This document shows positions 10,012-17,691 of a stretch of 64,000 nt of DNA, one piece after another. The notes beneath the pieces are model-generated. The model was not told the DNA's origin, made no database searches, and saw only the letters and a program-made list of their open reading frames with translations. Made by a program: the position numbers and the translations under genes. Within the stretch, counting starts at the first letter, position 1. Each line of letters opens with the position of its first letter. The DNA is from Moorena bouillonii PNG (GTDB taxonomy: Bacteria > Cyanobacteriota > Cyanobacteriia > Cyanobacteriales > Coleofasciculaceae). The stretch lies in contig NZ_MKZS01000001.1 in assembly GCF_001942495.1 (NCBI RefSeq), positions 2,962,617 to 3,026,616 on the forward strand, written 5' to 3'.

Positions 10012-11094
10012 TTACCCCAAATGCATGTAATCTAAATCTAATAATGTTTCTAATTTCCCTATGGGAAGATGGCACAGGAATTCTCGGACACTGGATACTT
10101 TCTGGGCGCGCAAAGCAAATAATGTCCCACAGTAGGGAAGATGTTTAACTGCTAAAGCAAAATCTTTCTGTAGAGGGATGTCTTTGTATTGTTCGTAGCT
10201 TGTTTCTATTTCTCTAACCAAAGCGTCATAGTTAGCTTTAATTTGATTAAATAATTCCAACCATTTGGGATAGTAAGTTAAAAACTCTTCTCCTTCATTG
10301 GTTAAAATAATCTCCAATATACTACGAGTATAAAATCCGCTTTTGGCAGAAGATATTTCTATATATTTCGCCGATTTTACTTTAAGTCGATTAAAGCGAT
10401 GGTCGCAAACAATATAGCCCTCTGATATCATCGGATCTAAAGCTTCTGTAGCTTTGATAATCAAGGGTAACGTTGTTAAAGGATACGTCTTAACAATTTC
10501 CCATCCATATTTTCCTTCCCATTTACTGGGTAATTATTCCTGCAATGTCTGAATATTTCTCGCCCCATGCAGGATGAGTTGTTCTCTATTATGTCGCACT
10601 ACAATGCGATTATAAGGAGTCATTAACTCAAACATAAAACAGTATGCTGTTTCCTGGGGCAATTGATAACCTGCGGAGTGCCAAACTTTCCAAAAAAGTT
10701 CGGCAAATGTCAGGTCAAATCCTTTAACTTCAGCAATTCCATCCGGGGTCCCAGTTGATTGAACTCTCCATTCCCCTTGGTAAAAATAGAGAACCATCAG
10801 GGAACCATCTAATTTTTCATAAACACGAGTGTTTTTCCAGTCAAGAGTTGCGGCTTGACTTTCTCCGTAGTTAAAAAATTTATCATAGGGATAAGATATG
10901 ATCTCCCAATTATTAGCTTCATCTAAAATAATTCCGCGACATTGCTGTACTATTTTCTCGTTTAAGGGAGATTCTGTTTGGGAATATTTTAAGCAGACGA
11001 GATCAGGAAACTGCTGATGGCGATTTACTTTAATCTTAAATTGATTACATAAACTCTCTAATCCCTGTGTTCTTAGATAATCCTGTAACTCCAT
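10012..11094 (-). pseudogene. T4 Rnl1-like RNA ligase interrupted by one in-frame stop
   Basis: Read on the minus strand from ATG 11094, one frame of 360 sense codons is broken only by TAA at 10534-10536. The first part (186 residues) has RGIILD, the nucleotidyl-transfer motif EKLDGSLMVLY with the adenylated Lys, and FELMTPYNRIVV. After the stop, the same frame continues LPSKWEGKYGWEIVKTYPL and holds the later motifs EGYIVCD and RLKVKSAKY, then a helical C-terminal domain. T4 Rnl1-type enzymes seal breaks in tRNA or other RNA using ATP. The total length suits the family. Without readthrough, the N-terminal piece lacks motifs IV and V and should be inactive. The fault is a point nonsense change, or less likely a sequencing error. 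Confidence 0.8.
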
Positions 11095-11472
11095 CTCTAT
11101 ATTTCCTAATCTCTATTGTTGCTAAGTTGACCAGAATGATGAACCCTATATGGCATGTAACCTTATGTAACTTAATTGTAACACAATTAAGCTTTCTGGC
11201 AAAAACCTCACGGGGTGACAAGCTAATTTAAAATCTTACAGGGGTGTTTGTTAATGGGGTTAGGTGAAGCGCGAACATCGTCATGGCGTAGTAGTTGATT
11301 AAAACTATCTATGCAGTTGGATTGGTGAAAATTGCTTCAACTGCTCGGAATTACAACAACACGAGTCGCGCTCATTAAACCCAAAACCTAAAACCTAAAA
11401 CCTAACACCTGCCTAGGTTTGAGCTTTGTTGTCACCCCTTGAGGTATTTGTTACAGCCCCTGCCAACATTTT
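11095..11472. other. Intergenic stretch before the dehydrogenase cassette
   Basis: No gene is supported. It contains an AAAACCT heptamer array at about 11382-11410. The base composition rises just after it, at the edge of the imported-looking cassette, so the boundary lies near 11410-11470. Confidence 0.5.
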
Positions 11473-12909
11473 CTATCTCAAAAACGCTGTACGAAGTGCC
11501 TTGAACACAAGATCCCGGTTTTTGAGGATGATTCTGTTTTTCGGCAACCCTGCTGGGGCATGTAAAACGGTTTTGGCTTTTGAGAAGGTCAAGAACCCTT
11601 CATGGCCGTGATAATGCCCCATGCCGGAATGCCCGATCCCACCAAAGGGGGCATCATCGGCCATCACTTGCATGGCGGTATCATTGATGGATACGCCGCC
11701 GCTATGGGTGTTTTTCAGGAGGTGCTCGATCAGCGCGTTGTTCGTTGACATGATATATAAGGCCAACGGACGTGGGCGCGCATTGATATAGCCAATGACC
11801 TCATCAACATTTTTATAGCTCATCACAGGCAGGATAGAGCCAAAGATTTCCTCCTGCATGACGCTCATATCCTCGCTGACATTGGTCACGACATGGGGAT
11901 AGATCAGCCGCCCATCGCTTTCCTCATGGTCTTTTACAGGATGGATGTTTGCACCTTTAGCTTTTGCATCGTCTAAAAATCGTTGCAGGCGATCATACTG
12001 TCTGTCGGTGATAATATGGGTATGCGTGTTTTTATTGTTACTGCTGATGTGGTATTCGGTGTAACGCTTGATAAACGTCTCAACAAATTCCTGCTCTCTG
12101 GCTTCGGGAACAAATACATAATCCGGTGATACGCAGATTTGACCTGAGTTAGTCGATTTACCGATGATCAGCGCATCTACAGCAGCATTCATATTGGCAT
12201 CTTCGCCAATAATCGTGGGGGATTTACCGCCCATCTCCAAAGTGATGGGAGTAAGGTTATCGGCTGCTGCTTTTGCGACCAGCTTGCCGACAGTGGTTGA
12301 TCCGGTAAAAATCAGATGATCAAATGGCAAGGCGGAAAATGCTGCGCCCATATCGGCTTCACCTTCGATGATGACGATATGATCAGAGATAGTTTCCACG
12401 ACCTTGCGAAGCATTTGATTGGCGTTCGGTGTAAACTCGCTCATTTTAATCATTACGCGATTCCCTGCGGCCAGAGCTTGTATGGCTGGGCCAAGGGCAA
12501 GGAAGAACGGGAAGTTCCACGGTGTAATCACACCAACCACGCCTAATGGCTGATAATGTACAGTAACGCTGGAAGGGGTAAGCAATAAACCCGCATGGCG
12601 TTTGGATGGTTTCATCCATTTTTTGAGGTTCTTTAAAGCGTAATTGATTGCTGCAACGCTTGGCAATACATCGGCAATCAATGAATCAAACTCGCTGCGA
12701 TAGCCGTAATCCTTTTTCAAAGCGTCATAGATTGCTTGCTCATTCTCGATCAGAGACTTCTTTAGTTTTAATAGCACCTCCTTGCGGTCTTTGTAGCTTG
12801 GGGCTGGCGCGTTGTTATACGCTGCCTTCATTGCCTCAAAGTCAGCTTGAAGCTGTGCCTGCGGGTTGGTGTTTTCTGTTTCTACTTTAATGTTTACTAC
12901 TTTAGTCAT
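11473..12909 (-). CDS. Coniferyl-aldehyde-dehydrogenase-like NAD(P)+ aldehyde dehydrogenase
   Basis: 478 residues. It oxidises an aldehyde to the acid through a Cys-thiohemiacetal. Seen: the cofactor-fold stretch GVVGVITPWNFPFFLALGPA, FTGSTTVGKLV, the glutamate motif LEMGGKSPTIIGEDANM, the catalytic Cys in NSGQICVSPDY and the C-terminal RPRPLALYIMS typical of the CalB branch. ATG 12909 is preceded by AGGAG. It is the last gene of an adh-tetR-aldh operon with a 40-base gap to tetR; the pair could take an alcohol to an acid in two steps. No HIP1 sites or cyanobacterial repeats lie inside it, which fits acquisition from a proteobacterium. The substrate is not provable from sequence. Confidence 0.88.
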   Translation of the reverse strand: MTKVVNIKVETENTNPQAQLQADFEAMKAAYNNAPAPSYKDRKEVLLKLKKSLIENEQAIYDALKKDYGYRSEFDSLIADVLPSVAAINYALKNLKKWMKPSKRHAGLLLTPSSVTVHYQPLGVVGVITPWNFPFFLALGPAIQALAAGNRVMIKMSEFTPNANQMLRKVVETISDHIVIIEGEADMGAAFSALPFDHLIFTGSTTVGKLVAKAAADNLTPITLEMGGKSPTIIGEDANMNAAVDALIIGKSTNSGQICVSPDYVFVPEAREQEFVETFIKRYTEYHISSNNKNTHTHIITDRQYDRLQRFLDDAKAKGANIHPVKDHEESDGRLIYPHVVTNVSEDMSVMQEEIFGSILPVMSYKNVDEVIGYINARPRPLALYIMSTNNALIEHLLKNTHSGGVSINDTAMQVMADDAPFGGIGHSGMGHYHGHEGFLTFSKAKTVLHAPAGLPKNRIILKNRDLVFKALRTAFLR

Positions 12910-12949
12910 GGTCTTTCTCCTTTAGGTGTGTTTAAAATTGGGTAATTCT

Positions 12950-13513
12950 CTAACTTTTATGGCTAACAACGCTTTCGATGATCACTGTCATATCTTCAAG
13001 AAACTGCTCTCTTGATGTTTCTTCCAGCAACAGACCTTTTCCGGCAGAGATAAGAGCAAAGGCCGTTCCTGTTGCTTTTTCACTTGATGCATAGTTATGG
13101 CGTTCAAGAAAATCGGCTAGCCGGGCTCTGAACCGCAATGGCCAGTCCTCTTCGGAAGAATGCGTTGCCTGCAAAGCATCGTTCAATATTTCAGTTCCGT
13201 GTGAGTTTCTGACAATTTCTACTGCTTCGCCGATCAGGATATCAAAGACATTGATGAGCGTACGTAATGGTGGAAGATCTTCATTGTTCAATGCTGCAAA
13301 AATTCGGGCATACATACCAGATAGATAGGTATGGATCGTCCATTCATAACATTTTTCCTTTGAGCCAAATTTTTTATAAATTGACTGTCTGGAAACCCCT
13401 GCAGCACGGGCAATATCTTCCATAGATGTTTTGCGAAACCCATATTGAGCGAATGTTGCAAGAATATCTTTGGCATTTTCTTTTTCATTTTCCTTTTTTA
13501 CTGTATTTAACAT
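12950..13513 (-). CDS. TetR/AcrR family transcriptional regulator
   Basis: 187 residues. The N-terminal helix-turn-helix (about residues 20-60) reads FRKTSMEDIARAAGVSRQSI followed by YKKFGSKEKCYEW, a textbook TetR DNA-binding domain. The C-terminal ligand domain is variable and gives no hint of the effector. It lies between the alcohol and aldehyde dehydrogenase genes with gaps of 18 and 40 bases, so it is co-transcribed with them and probably represses them from the palindrome at 14769-14820, derepressing when the alcohol or aldehyde is present (inference). Confidence 0.9.
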   Translation of the reverse strand: MLNTVKKENEKENAKDILATFAQYGFRKTSMEDIARAAGVSRQSIYKKFGSKEKCYEWTIHTYLSGMYARIFAALNNEDLPPLRTLINVFDILIGEAVEIVRNSHGTEILNDALQATHSSEEDWPLRFRARLADFLERHNYASSEKATGTAFALISAGKGLLLEETSREQFLEDMTVIIESVVSHKS

Positions 13514-13531
13514 CTCTTCAATCCCCTATTT

Positions 13532-14740
13532 TTAAGCAAATGATATGTCCCGATGACCGGCAGAAACTGAATGCAAAATCGCTTCTACATCTCTGCGTCG
13601 CATCACTTTTGGAACGGCATAAGAACGCCATGCCTCGGCCAGCGCATCTTTAGCAATCTTTTGGAAATCCTTTTCCTCAAGCTCTGTCAGGTTGGCTGGA
13701 ATGCCGACTTGTTCCGCCAATTGATCAACACGCGCACTAAAATGTTCGGCAAGTGTATCTGTATCTGCTGACGCTTCACCGCCCAGCATCACTTCCAGTT
13801 TAGCAAAACGCTCTGCGCAGGCCGACTTATTAAAACGTAAAACTCTTGGGAGTATGATGGCATTCGCCAAACCATGTGGTGTATTATAATGGGCGCTTAC
13901 CTGATGCGAAATCGCATGGACGTAGCCCAAACTTGATTTGGTAAAAGCATAGCCTGCCAGGAAAGATGCTTGCGCCACCATCTCACGGGCCTTCAAATCG
14001 CCACCGTCAGCGTAAGCAGCCGGTAGAAAATCAAAGAGCAGTTTGATGGCCATCGCCGCATCACGATCCGTATCGGCAAAATTATTGCGTGATGTGTAGG
14101 CTTCAATCGCATGGGTAAGCACATCCATACCAACCGCTGCGGTCATATGTGCCGGCAAGGATTTTAGAAGCTCTGGATCGAGTGCCGCAGCAATCGGGAC
14201 ATATTTAGGATCAACGAAAAATTGTTTCTTATGGGTTTTCGGATCTGAAATCACGGCAGTATTTGTAACCTCTGATCCGCTTCCTGATGTTGTGGGAACG
14301 ACATAAAACGGTAACGGAGGCTCTTTAACCTTTAAAATACCTGCCAGTTTATCCAGGCTTCGATTGTTTGTGCTGGCTGCTGAGACAACTTTTGCAACAT
14401 CGATAATTGATCCGCCGCCTATGGCAAAAACACTATCACACTCATTGTCTTTACTGACTTTAAGGGCAGCTTCTACTTGTTCAAAAGTGGGGTTGGGTTT
14501 AACGCCATCAAATATAGTCACTTCACAATCATGTACTTTAAGGTGTTCCAGGAACCCATCAAGCATACCTTTTTCCAATAAAAAGTTGTCTGTGATCAGA
14601 AGTGGCTTTTTCTGACCTGCGGCAATCATCAGATCCGCCAGTTTTTGCGTAGACCGAGATCCGGAAAAAACCAGAGGTTTTTGTATCGGGTAAAAAGTTG
14701 AAAGTGCCCGAAGCGCATATGTGATCGGTGTTGGTAGCAT
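13532..14740 (-). CDS. Iron-containing alcohol dehydrogenase (group III family)
   Basis: 402 residues with the group III signatures: GGGSIIDVAKV (NAD-binding GGGSxxD), PTTSGSGSEVTNTAVI, and the metal-ligand region GYVHAISHQVSAHYNTPHGL with its conserved His residues. It interconverts an alcohol and an aldehyde with NAD(H) and Fe2+. ATG 14740 has AGGAG upstream. It is the first gene of the cassette, directly downstream of a large palindrome. Its partner aldehyde dehydrogenase suggests aromatic or aliphatic alcohol breakdown. Confidence 0.9.
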   Translation of the reverse strand: MLPTPITYALRALSTFYPIQKPLVFSGSRSTQKLADLMIAAGQKKPLLITDNFLLEKGMLDGFLEHLKVHDCEVTIFDGVKPNPTFEQVEAALKVSKDNECDSVFAIGGGSIIDVAKVVSAASTNNRSLDKLAGILKVKEPPLPFYVVPTTSGSGSEVTNTAVISDPKTHKKQFFVDPKYVPIAAALDPELLKSLPAHMTAAVGMDVLTHAIEAYTSRNNFADTDRDAAMAIKLLFDFLPAAYADGGDLKAREMVAQASFLAGYAFTKSSLGYVHAISHQVSAHYNTPHGLANAIILPRVLRFNKSACAERFAKLEVMLGGEASADTDTLAEHFSARVDQLAEQVGIPANLTELEEKDFQKIAKDALAEAWRSYAVPKVMRRRDVEAILHSVSAGHRDISFA

Positions 14741-14768
14741 TTTTTTTCTCCTAAATGTAAAGCGTTGC

Positions 14769-14820
14769 GTTACAACTAACTGTCATAGTTGTAACCCTTA
14801 CATTTACAACTATGACAGTT
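14769..14820 (-). promoter_or_regulatory. Operator-like palindromes in front of the adh-tetR-aldh operon
   Basis: A perfect 17-bp inverted repeat (AACTGTCATAGTTGTAA at 14778-14794, its complement at 14804-14820, 9-bp spacer). A second, overlapping one (GTTACAACTA at 14769-14778, TAGTTGTAAC at 14786-14795) shares an arm, giving three alternating TTACAACTA half-sites. The location, 29-80 bases upstream of the adh start, and the co-encoded TetR make it a strong operator candidate. Confidence 0.75.
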
Positions 14821-14841
14821 AAATTCACTAATGTCAAGTTT

Positions 14842-14873
14842 AAATTTACATTTTTAAATAAAAATGTAAATTT
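14842..14873. repeat. Perfect 15-bp inverted repeat with 2-bp loop
   Basis: AAATTTACATTTTTA, AA, TAAAAATGTAAATTT. It covers the last codons of the transporter relic and lies just upstream of the cassette promoter. It could be the intrinsic terminator of the relic gene (A/T-rich on both strands) or a further regulator site. Confidence 0.65.
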
Positions 14874-15022
14874 GCAAGAATTGAGGGGTATTGGAGGGGT
14901 GAGTGCTTGGTATGGTGCTTGATCGCCGAAAGCAGCATCACCCCAGCGATACCGATGAGTATCGCCACATAGTCCCCGATACCCAGTGTTTCGCCAAACA
15001 ACAAGCTACCGAGAATGGCAGT
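14846..15022 (-). pseudogene. C-terminal relic of an EamA/DMT-superfamily transporter
   Basis: The minus strand reads TAILGSLLFGETLGIGDYVA then ILIGIAGVMLLSAIKHH, the last two membrane helices of an EamA-type exporter including the conserved GE(T)L turn. A stop (TAA) lies directly before the Thr, and everything upstream is unrelated, so only about 58 codons survive. It lies at the upstream edge of the dehydrogenase cassette with the same orientation and similar composition, so it may mark where the imported piece was cut. Confidence 0.65.
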
Positions 15023-15207
15023 TTAGATGGTTTCTGTTTTACATAGGCTGTGCCTACGGCAAAATTGCGATAACCAAACAGAATTACCACCAGTCTTGAT
15101 TAAGGGAGTGAGACATCAGTCCTATGGCTTATGCCCCTAAGTCATAGTCTAAAGTTGCAATTATTGTGGGTCGAGAATTTATGATTGTGGTCTCAGAATG
15201 TCGATGA

Positions 15208-15813
15208 TTGCGGGTCGAGCGACTTATGATTGCAGGTCGCTACATATACCAACTAGCATTGTCAGTTATCACCAAATCATACTTCCCCTACGATTGGGCA
15301 ACCACTCAACACAATCTGGGTAATGCCTACTGTCAAAGAATTGCCCACGACAGGGATATTCAGAGCCTGATTGATCAAGGCACCGCTATGATTGAGTGGT
15401 ATGTTACCAGGGATAAAATTCTTACCTTTGTTGTCACCAGTCACAGTCAGCAGCCCATAGTTGTGCCATCCTCTCCTGAAAAGCTGAAAACCTTGGAAGA
15501 GTGGGATAAAGACTATACCAATGCCTACCGCAACCAAAAAAATCAATGGATAACCGATCTATCCTCTCGTCTGGCGGAACTCGCTACAATACTAGATATT
15601 GATAACATTATTTCCAAGATTGATGGAATATTTGAGAAAGTTGGGGGTAAATGCGATCGCTTAATTCTAGTGCCCCATCGTTTCCTGCATTTGTTTCCCC
15701 TCCACGCTTTACCGTTATCAAAGGGAAATTTACTTATCGACCGCTTTGAAAGAGGGGTAAGTTATGCTCCTAGTAGCCAGTTACCAAATTTTGATATTGT
15801 GGCTGACAGATGA
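15208..15813 (+). pseudogene. TPR-CHAT protein fragment
   Basis: The start (first residues to about 25) is not family-like. From FPYDWATTQHNLGNAYCQRI the sequence is a TPR unit of the kind that precedes cyanobacterial CHAT domains. DRLILVPHRFLHLFPLHALP and the following GVSYAPSSQL are the first half of a CHAT (caspase-like) domain including the conserved HR/H-L-P region. It then breaks off into PNFDIVADR and stops, so the catalytic Cys half is lost. The 3' end overlaps a gene on the other strand by 44 bases. Confidence 0.7.
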
Positions 15814-16024
15814 AATCACGACATTTCCGAAGTATCTCAGTAAACCAACGCAAGTCAGCATTATCTTCTACCCCTTCAATCCCATTCCGAGTGGCTAGGG
15901 ATTCAGCAGCATCAGCTAAATCACCATCCCACTCTTCGATTACGTCAAGAGCTTCTAGCGCTTCTGGATTATTGGCCAGTTCGGAACGTAAGCTTGAAAT
16001 CTGTTCTGATGTAAGTGTAGTCAT
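15770..16024 (-). CDS. Small acidic cyanobacterial protein of unknown function
   Basis: 84 residues from ATG 16024: MTTLTSEQISSLRSELANNP then EALEALDVIEEWDGDLADAA, a helical, Asp/Glu-rich protein ending in CRDFICQPQYQNL. Similar proteins accompany CHAT or effector genes in cyanobacteria as far as I recall, with no known function. The last residues (VTGY) come from DNA of the convergent CHAT fragment, so the native C-terminus may have been replaced at a junction near 15782. Confidence 0.6.
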   Translation of the reverse strand: MTTLTSEQISSLRSELANNPEALEALDVIEEWDGDLADAAESLATRNGIEGVEDNADLRWFTEILRKCRDFICQPQYQNLVTGY

Positions 16025-16117
16025 CAAGTTAGTAGAGTAAACTTGCTGAATTTGACAACAACTTTCAGTTTACAACAATTGTTATCGAAAATAGCGCTTT
16101 ATATGCCGTTGCTTAAT

Positions 16118-16524
16118 AATGGAATGATTTTAAGCGCACCTGTGGAATGGGGATATTGGTGGAACTGGCATCTTGCCAGTTTCAATCTATTTTCCTGCGG
16201 GCAGGATGCCCACTCTATAATGGAATGATTTTAAGCGCACCTGTGGAATGGGGATCTTGGTGGAACTGGCATCTTGCCAGTTTCATGCTTATTTTCCTGG
16301 GGGCAGGATGCCCACTCTATAATGGAATGATTTTAAGCGCACCTGTGGAATGGGGATCTTGGTGGAACTGGCATCTTGCCAGTTTCATGCTTATTTTCCT
16401 GGGGGCAGGATGCCCACTCTATAATGGAATGATTTTAAGGGAACCTGTGGAATGGAGAGCTTGGTGGAACTGGCATCTTGCCAGTTTCATGCTTATTTTC
16501 GTGCGGCCAGGATGCCCACTCTAC
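16118..16524. repeat. Four-copy tandem array of a 101-102 bp unit
   Basis: Units start at 16118, 16219, 16321 and 16423. Each begins AATGGAATGATTTTAAG and holds two hairpins: AACTGGC, ATCT, TGCCAGTT and GGGCA, GGA, TGCCC. The inner copies are nearly identical; the outer ones have drifted. Because 102 is divisible by 3, one plus-strand frame stays open for 132 codons with a 34-residue period (NGMILSAPVEWGSWWNWHLA...), but there is no convincing ribosome-binding site, and the hairpins suggest a noncoding repeat. Confidence 0.85.
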
Positions 16525-16703
16525 TCCTATTCATTCAGAGACTGACGCAACGGCCTTTATATTATATTTATAGCAATCGGTGTCGAAATTTTGATAATTT
16601 TTCTTCCCTACTCCCTACTCCCTACTCCCTATTCCCTTTACTATATAAGGTACCTTAAATTTTGTTAAACCTACTCGACACTGCCTGCTTTCTTGAAACT
16701 CTC

Positions 16704-16805
16704 TCAGGGCATCCGTGAAATAAATTGTACCAACAGGGGGGCGCTAAACAACAAAGCGATATCAATAACGGTGATAGTGGCGAAGCGAATCTTTTGACTA
16801 CTCAT
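16704..16805 (-). CDS. Small hydrophobic membrane peptide, tandem copy A
   Basis: 33 residues starting MSSQKIRFATITVIDIALL and ending LLVQFISRMP. It has a single predicted membrane span (about 8-28) containing one Asp, a basic N-terminus and an Arg near the C-terminus. The ATG is preceded by GAGGAAATAAGTAATT, shared with copy B. Compared with copy B, four codon changes are silent and three are conservative (T/S, T/S, Q/K), all three near the N-terminus. This is the pattern of a translated, conserved peptide. I do not recognise the family. It could be a membrane-protein subunit or a type I toxin-like peptide. Confidence 0.6.
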   Translation of the reverse strand: MSSQKIRFATITVIDIALLFSAPLLVQFISRMP

Positions 16806-16885
16806 AATTACTTATTTCCTCATTTATCAAGGTAGCTTAAATTGTTTTAACCCTACTCGACACTGCCTGCTTCCTTCAAACACCT

Positions 16886-16987
16886 TCAGGGCATCCGAGA
16901 AATAAATTGTACTAACAGGGGGGCGCTAAACAACAGAGCGATATCAATAACGGTGATAGTAGCGAAGCGAATTTGTTGAGTAGTCAT
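16886..16987 (-). CDS. Small hydrophobic membrane peptide, tandem copy B
   Basis: 33 residues starting MTTQQIRFATITVIDIALL with the same C-terminus as copy A. It has a stronger ribosome-binding site (GGAGGAAATAAGTAATT) before ATG 16987. The duplicated block is about 180 bp and includes the 3' flank (AGCAGGCAGTGTCGAGTAGG). Copy B is promoter-proximal; a perfect CRP-type site lies 127 bases upstream at 17114-17129. Both genes are too short for usual gene callers. Confidence 0.62.
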   Translation of the reverse strand: MTTQQIRFATITVIDIALLFSAPLLVQFISRMP

Positions 16988-17113
16988 AATTACTTATTTC
17001 CTCCAGCTGTTATCTAAAACTTCTTTAAAGTTGATGTGAATATACTACAGTCCACAATAATTCCAGTTCACGGACTTAGCTCACCCACCTTAGTGATTTT
17101 CCAGACCGATTGG

Positions 17114-17129
17114 TGTGATCTGGATCACA
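17114..17129. promoter_or_regulatory. Perfect CRP/SyCRP1-type binding site
   Basis: TGTGATCTGGATCACA is an exact TGTGA-N6-TCACA palindrome, the consensus of cAMP receptor proteins (SyCRP1 in cyanobacteria). It lies upstream of the two small membrane-peptide genes on the minus strand, about 127 bases from the copy B start, and about 560 bases upstream of bcsB on the plus strand. Confidence 0.6.
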
Positions 17130-17136
17130 ATAGCTA

Positions 17137-17287
17137 CGGGAATCGGGAATCGGGAGTCGGGAATCGGGAGTCGGGAGTCGGGAGTCGGGAGTTGGGAATA
17201 TGGCATTAAAAATTCTCCCATTTGTATTTGAGTTGTAAACAGAATCCCTGATATAAGAGGCAAGAGGCAAGAGGCAAGAGGCAAGAG
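17137..17287. repeat. Heptamer arrays GGGAATC/GGGAGTC and AAGAGGC
   Basis: GGGAATC and GGGAGTC units at about 17137-17192, and AAGAGGC units at about 17256-17287. The remaining stretch 17288-17691 shows no gene and no riboswitch I can recognise; any bcs promoter lies in it. Confidence 0.75.
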
Positions 17288-17691
17288 CTAATCAACTATA
17301 TAGAGATTATCGGCAATGGAAACAACTGTAATCTTTGTTTACAATTCATTTGGAAACCCGATCCCAATCCAGTGATTTTCTTTGATGCATATAAAATAAA
17401 ATTTGTCAAGCCACTTTACTGAACTTTTAGTCTAGGCAAAATGTCCTAGAAGCCTGTGGTAAATTTAACTCAAAGACTGGAGAAGCTTGTCAATCGAAAA
17501 GGTTGGTATAGGGAGGATTCCGTTCCCTAGATTCTCATCAGTCAAGGGTGTATCTGAGGGTGTATCTGATTTTTATTTAACCGCTGGTAATGCAACTAGC
17601 TCGCTCCGGATTAGGTAGCGCTAGCCCTGTATCAAGAGGTAAACATCCAAAGCGGCAAATTAATTTGTAATCAGAGTTAAACATTCTGCTG

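Noticed and set aside
16147..16545. 132-codon frame through the 102-bp repeats as a protein gene
   Set aside because: No ribosome-binding site and each unit holds hairpins; kept as a repeat with the coding option noted as a finding.
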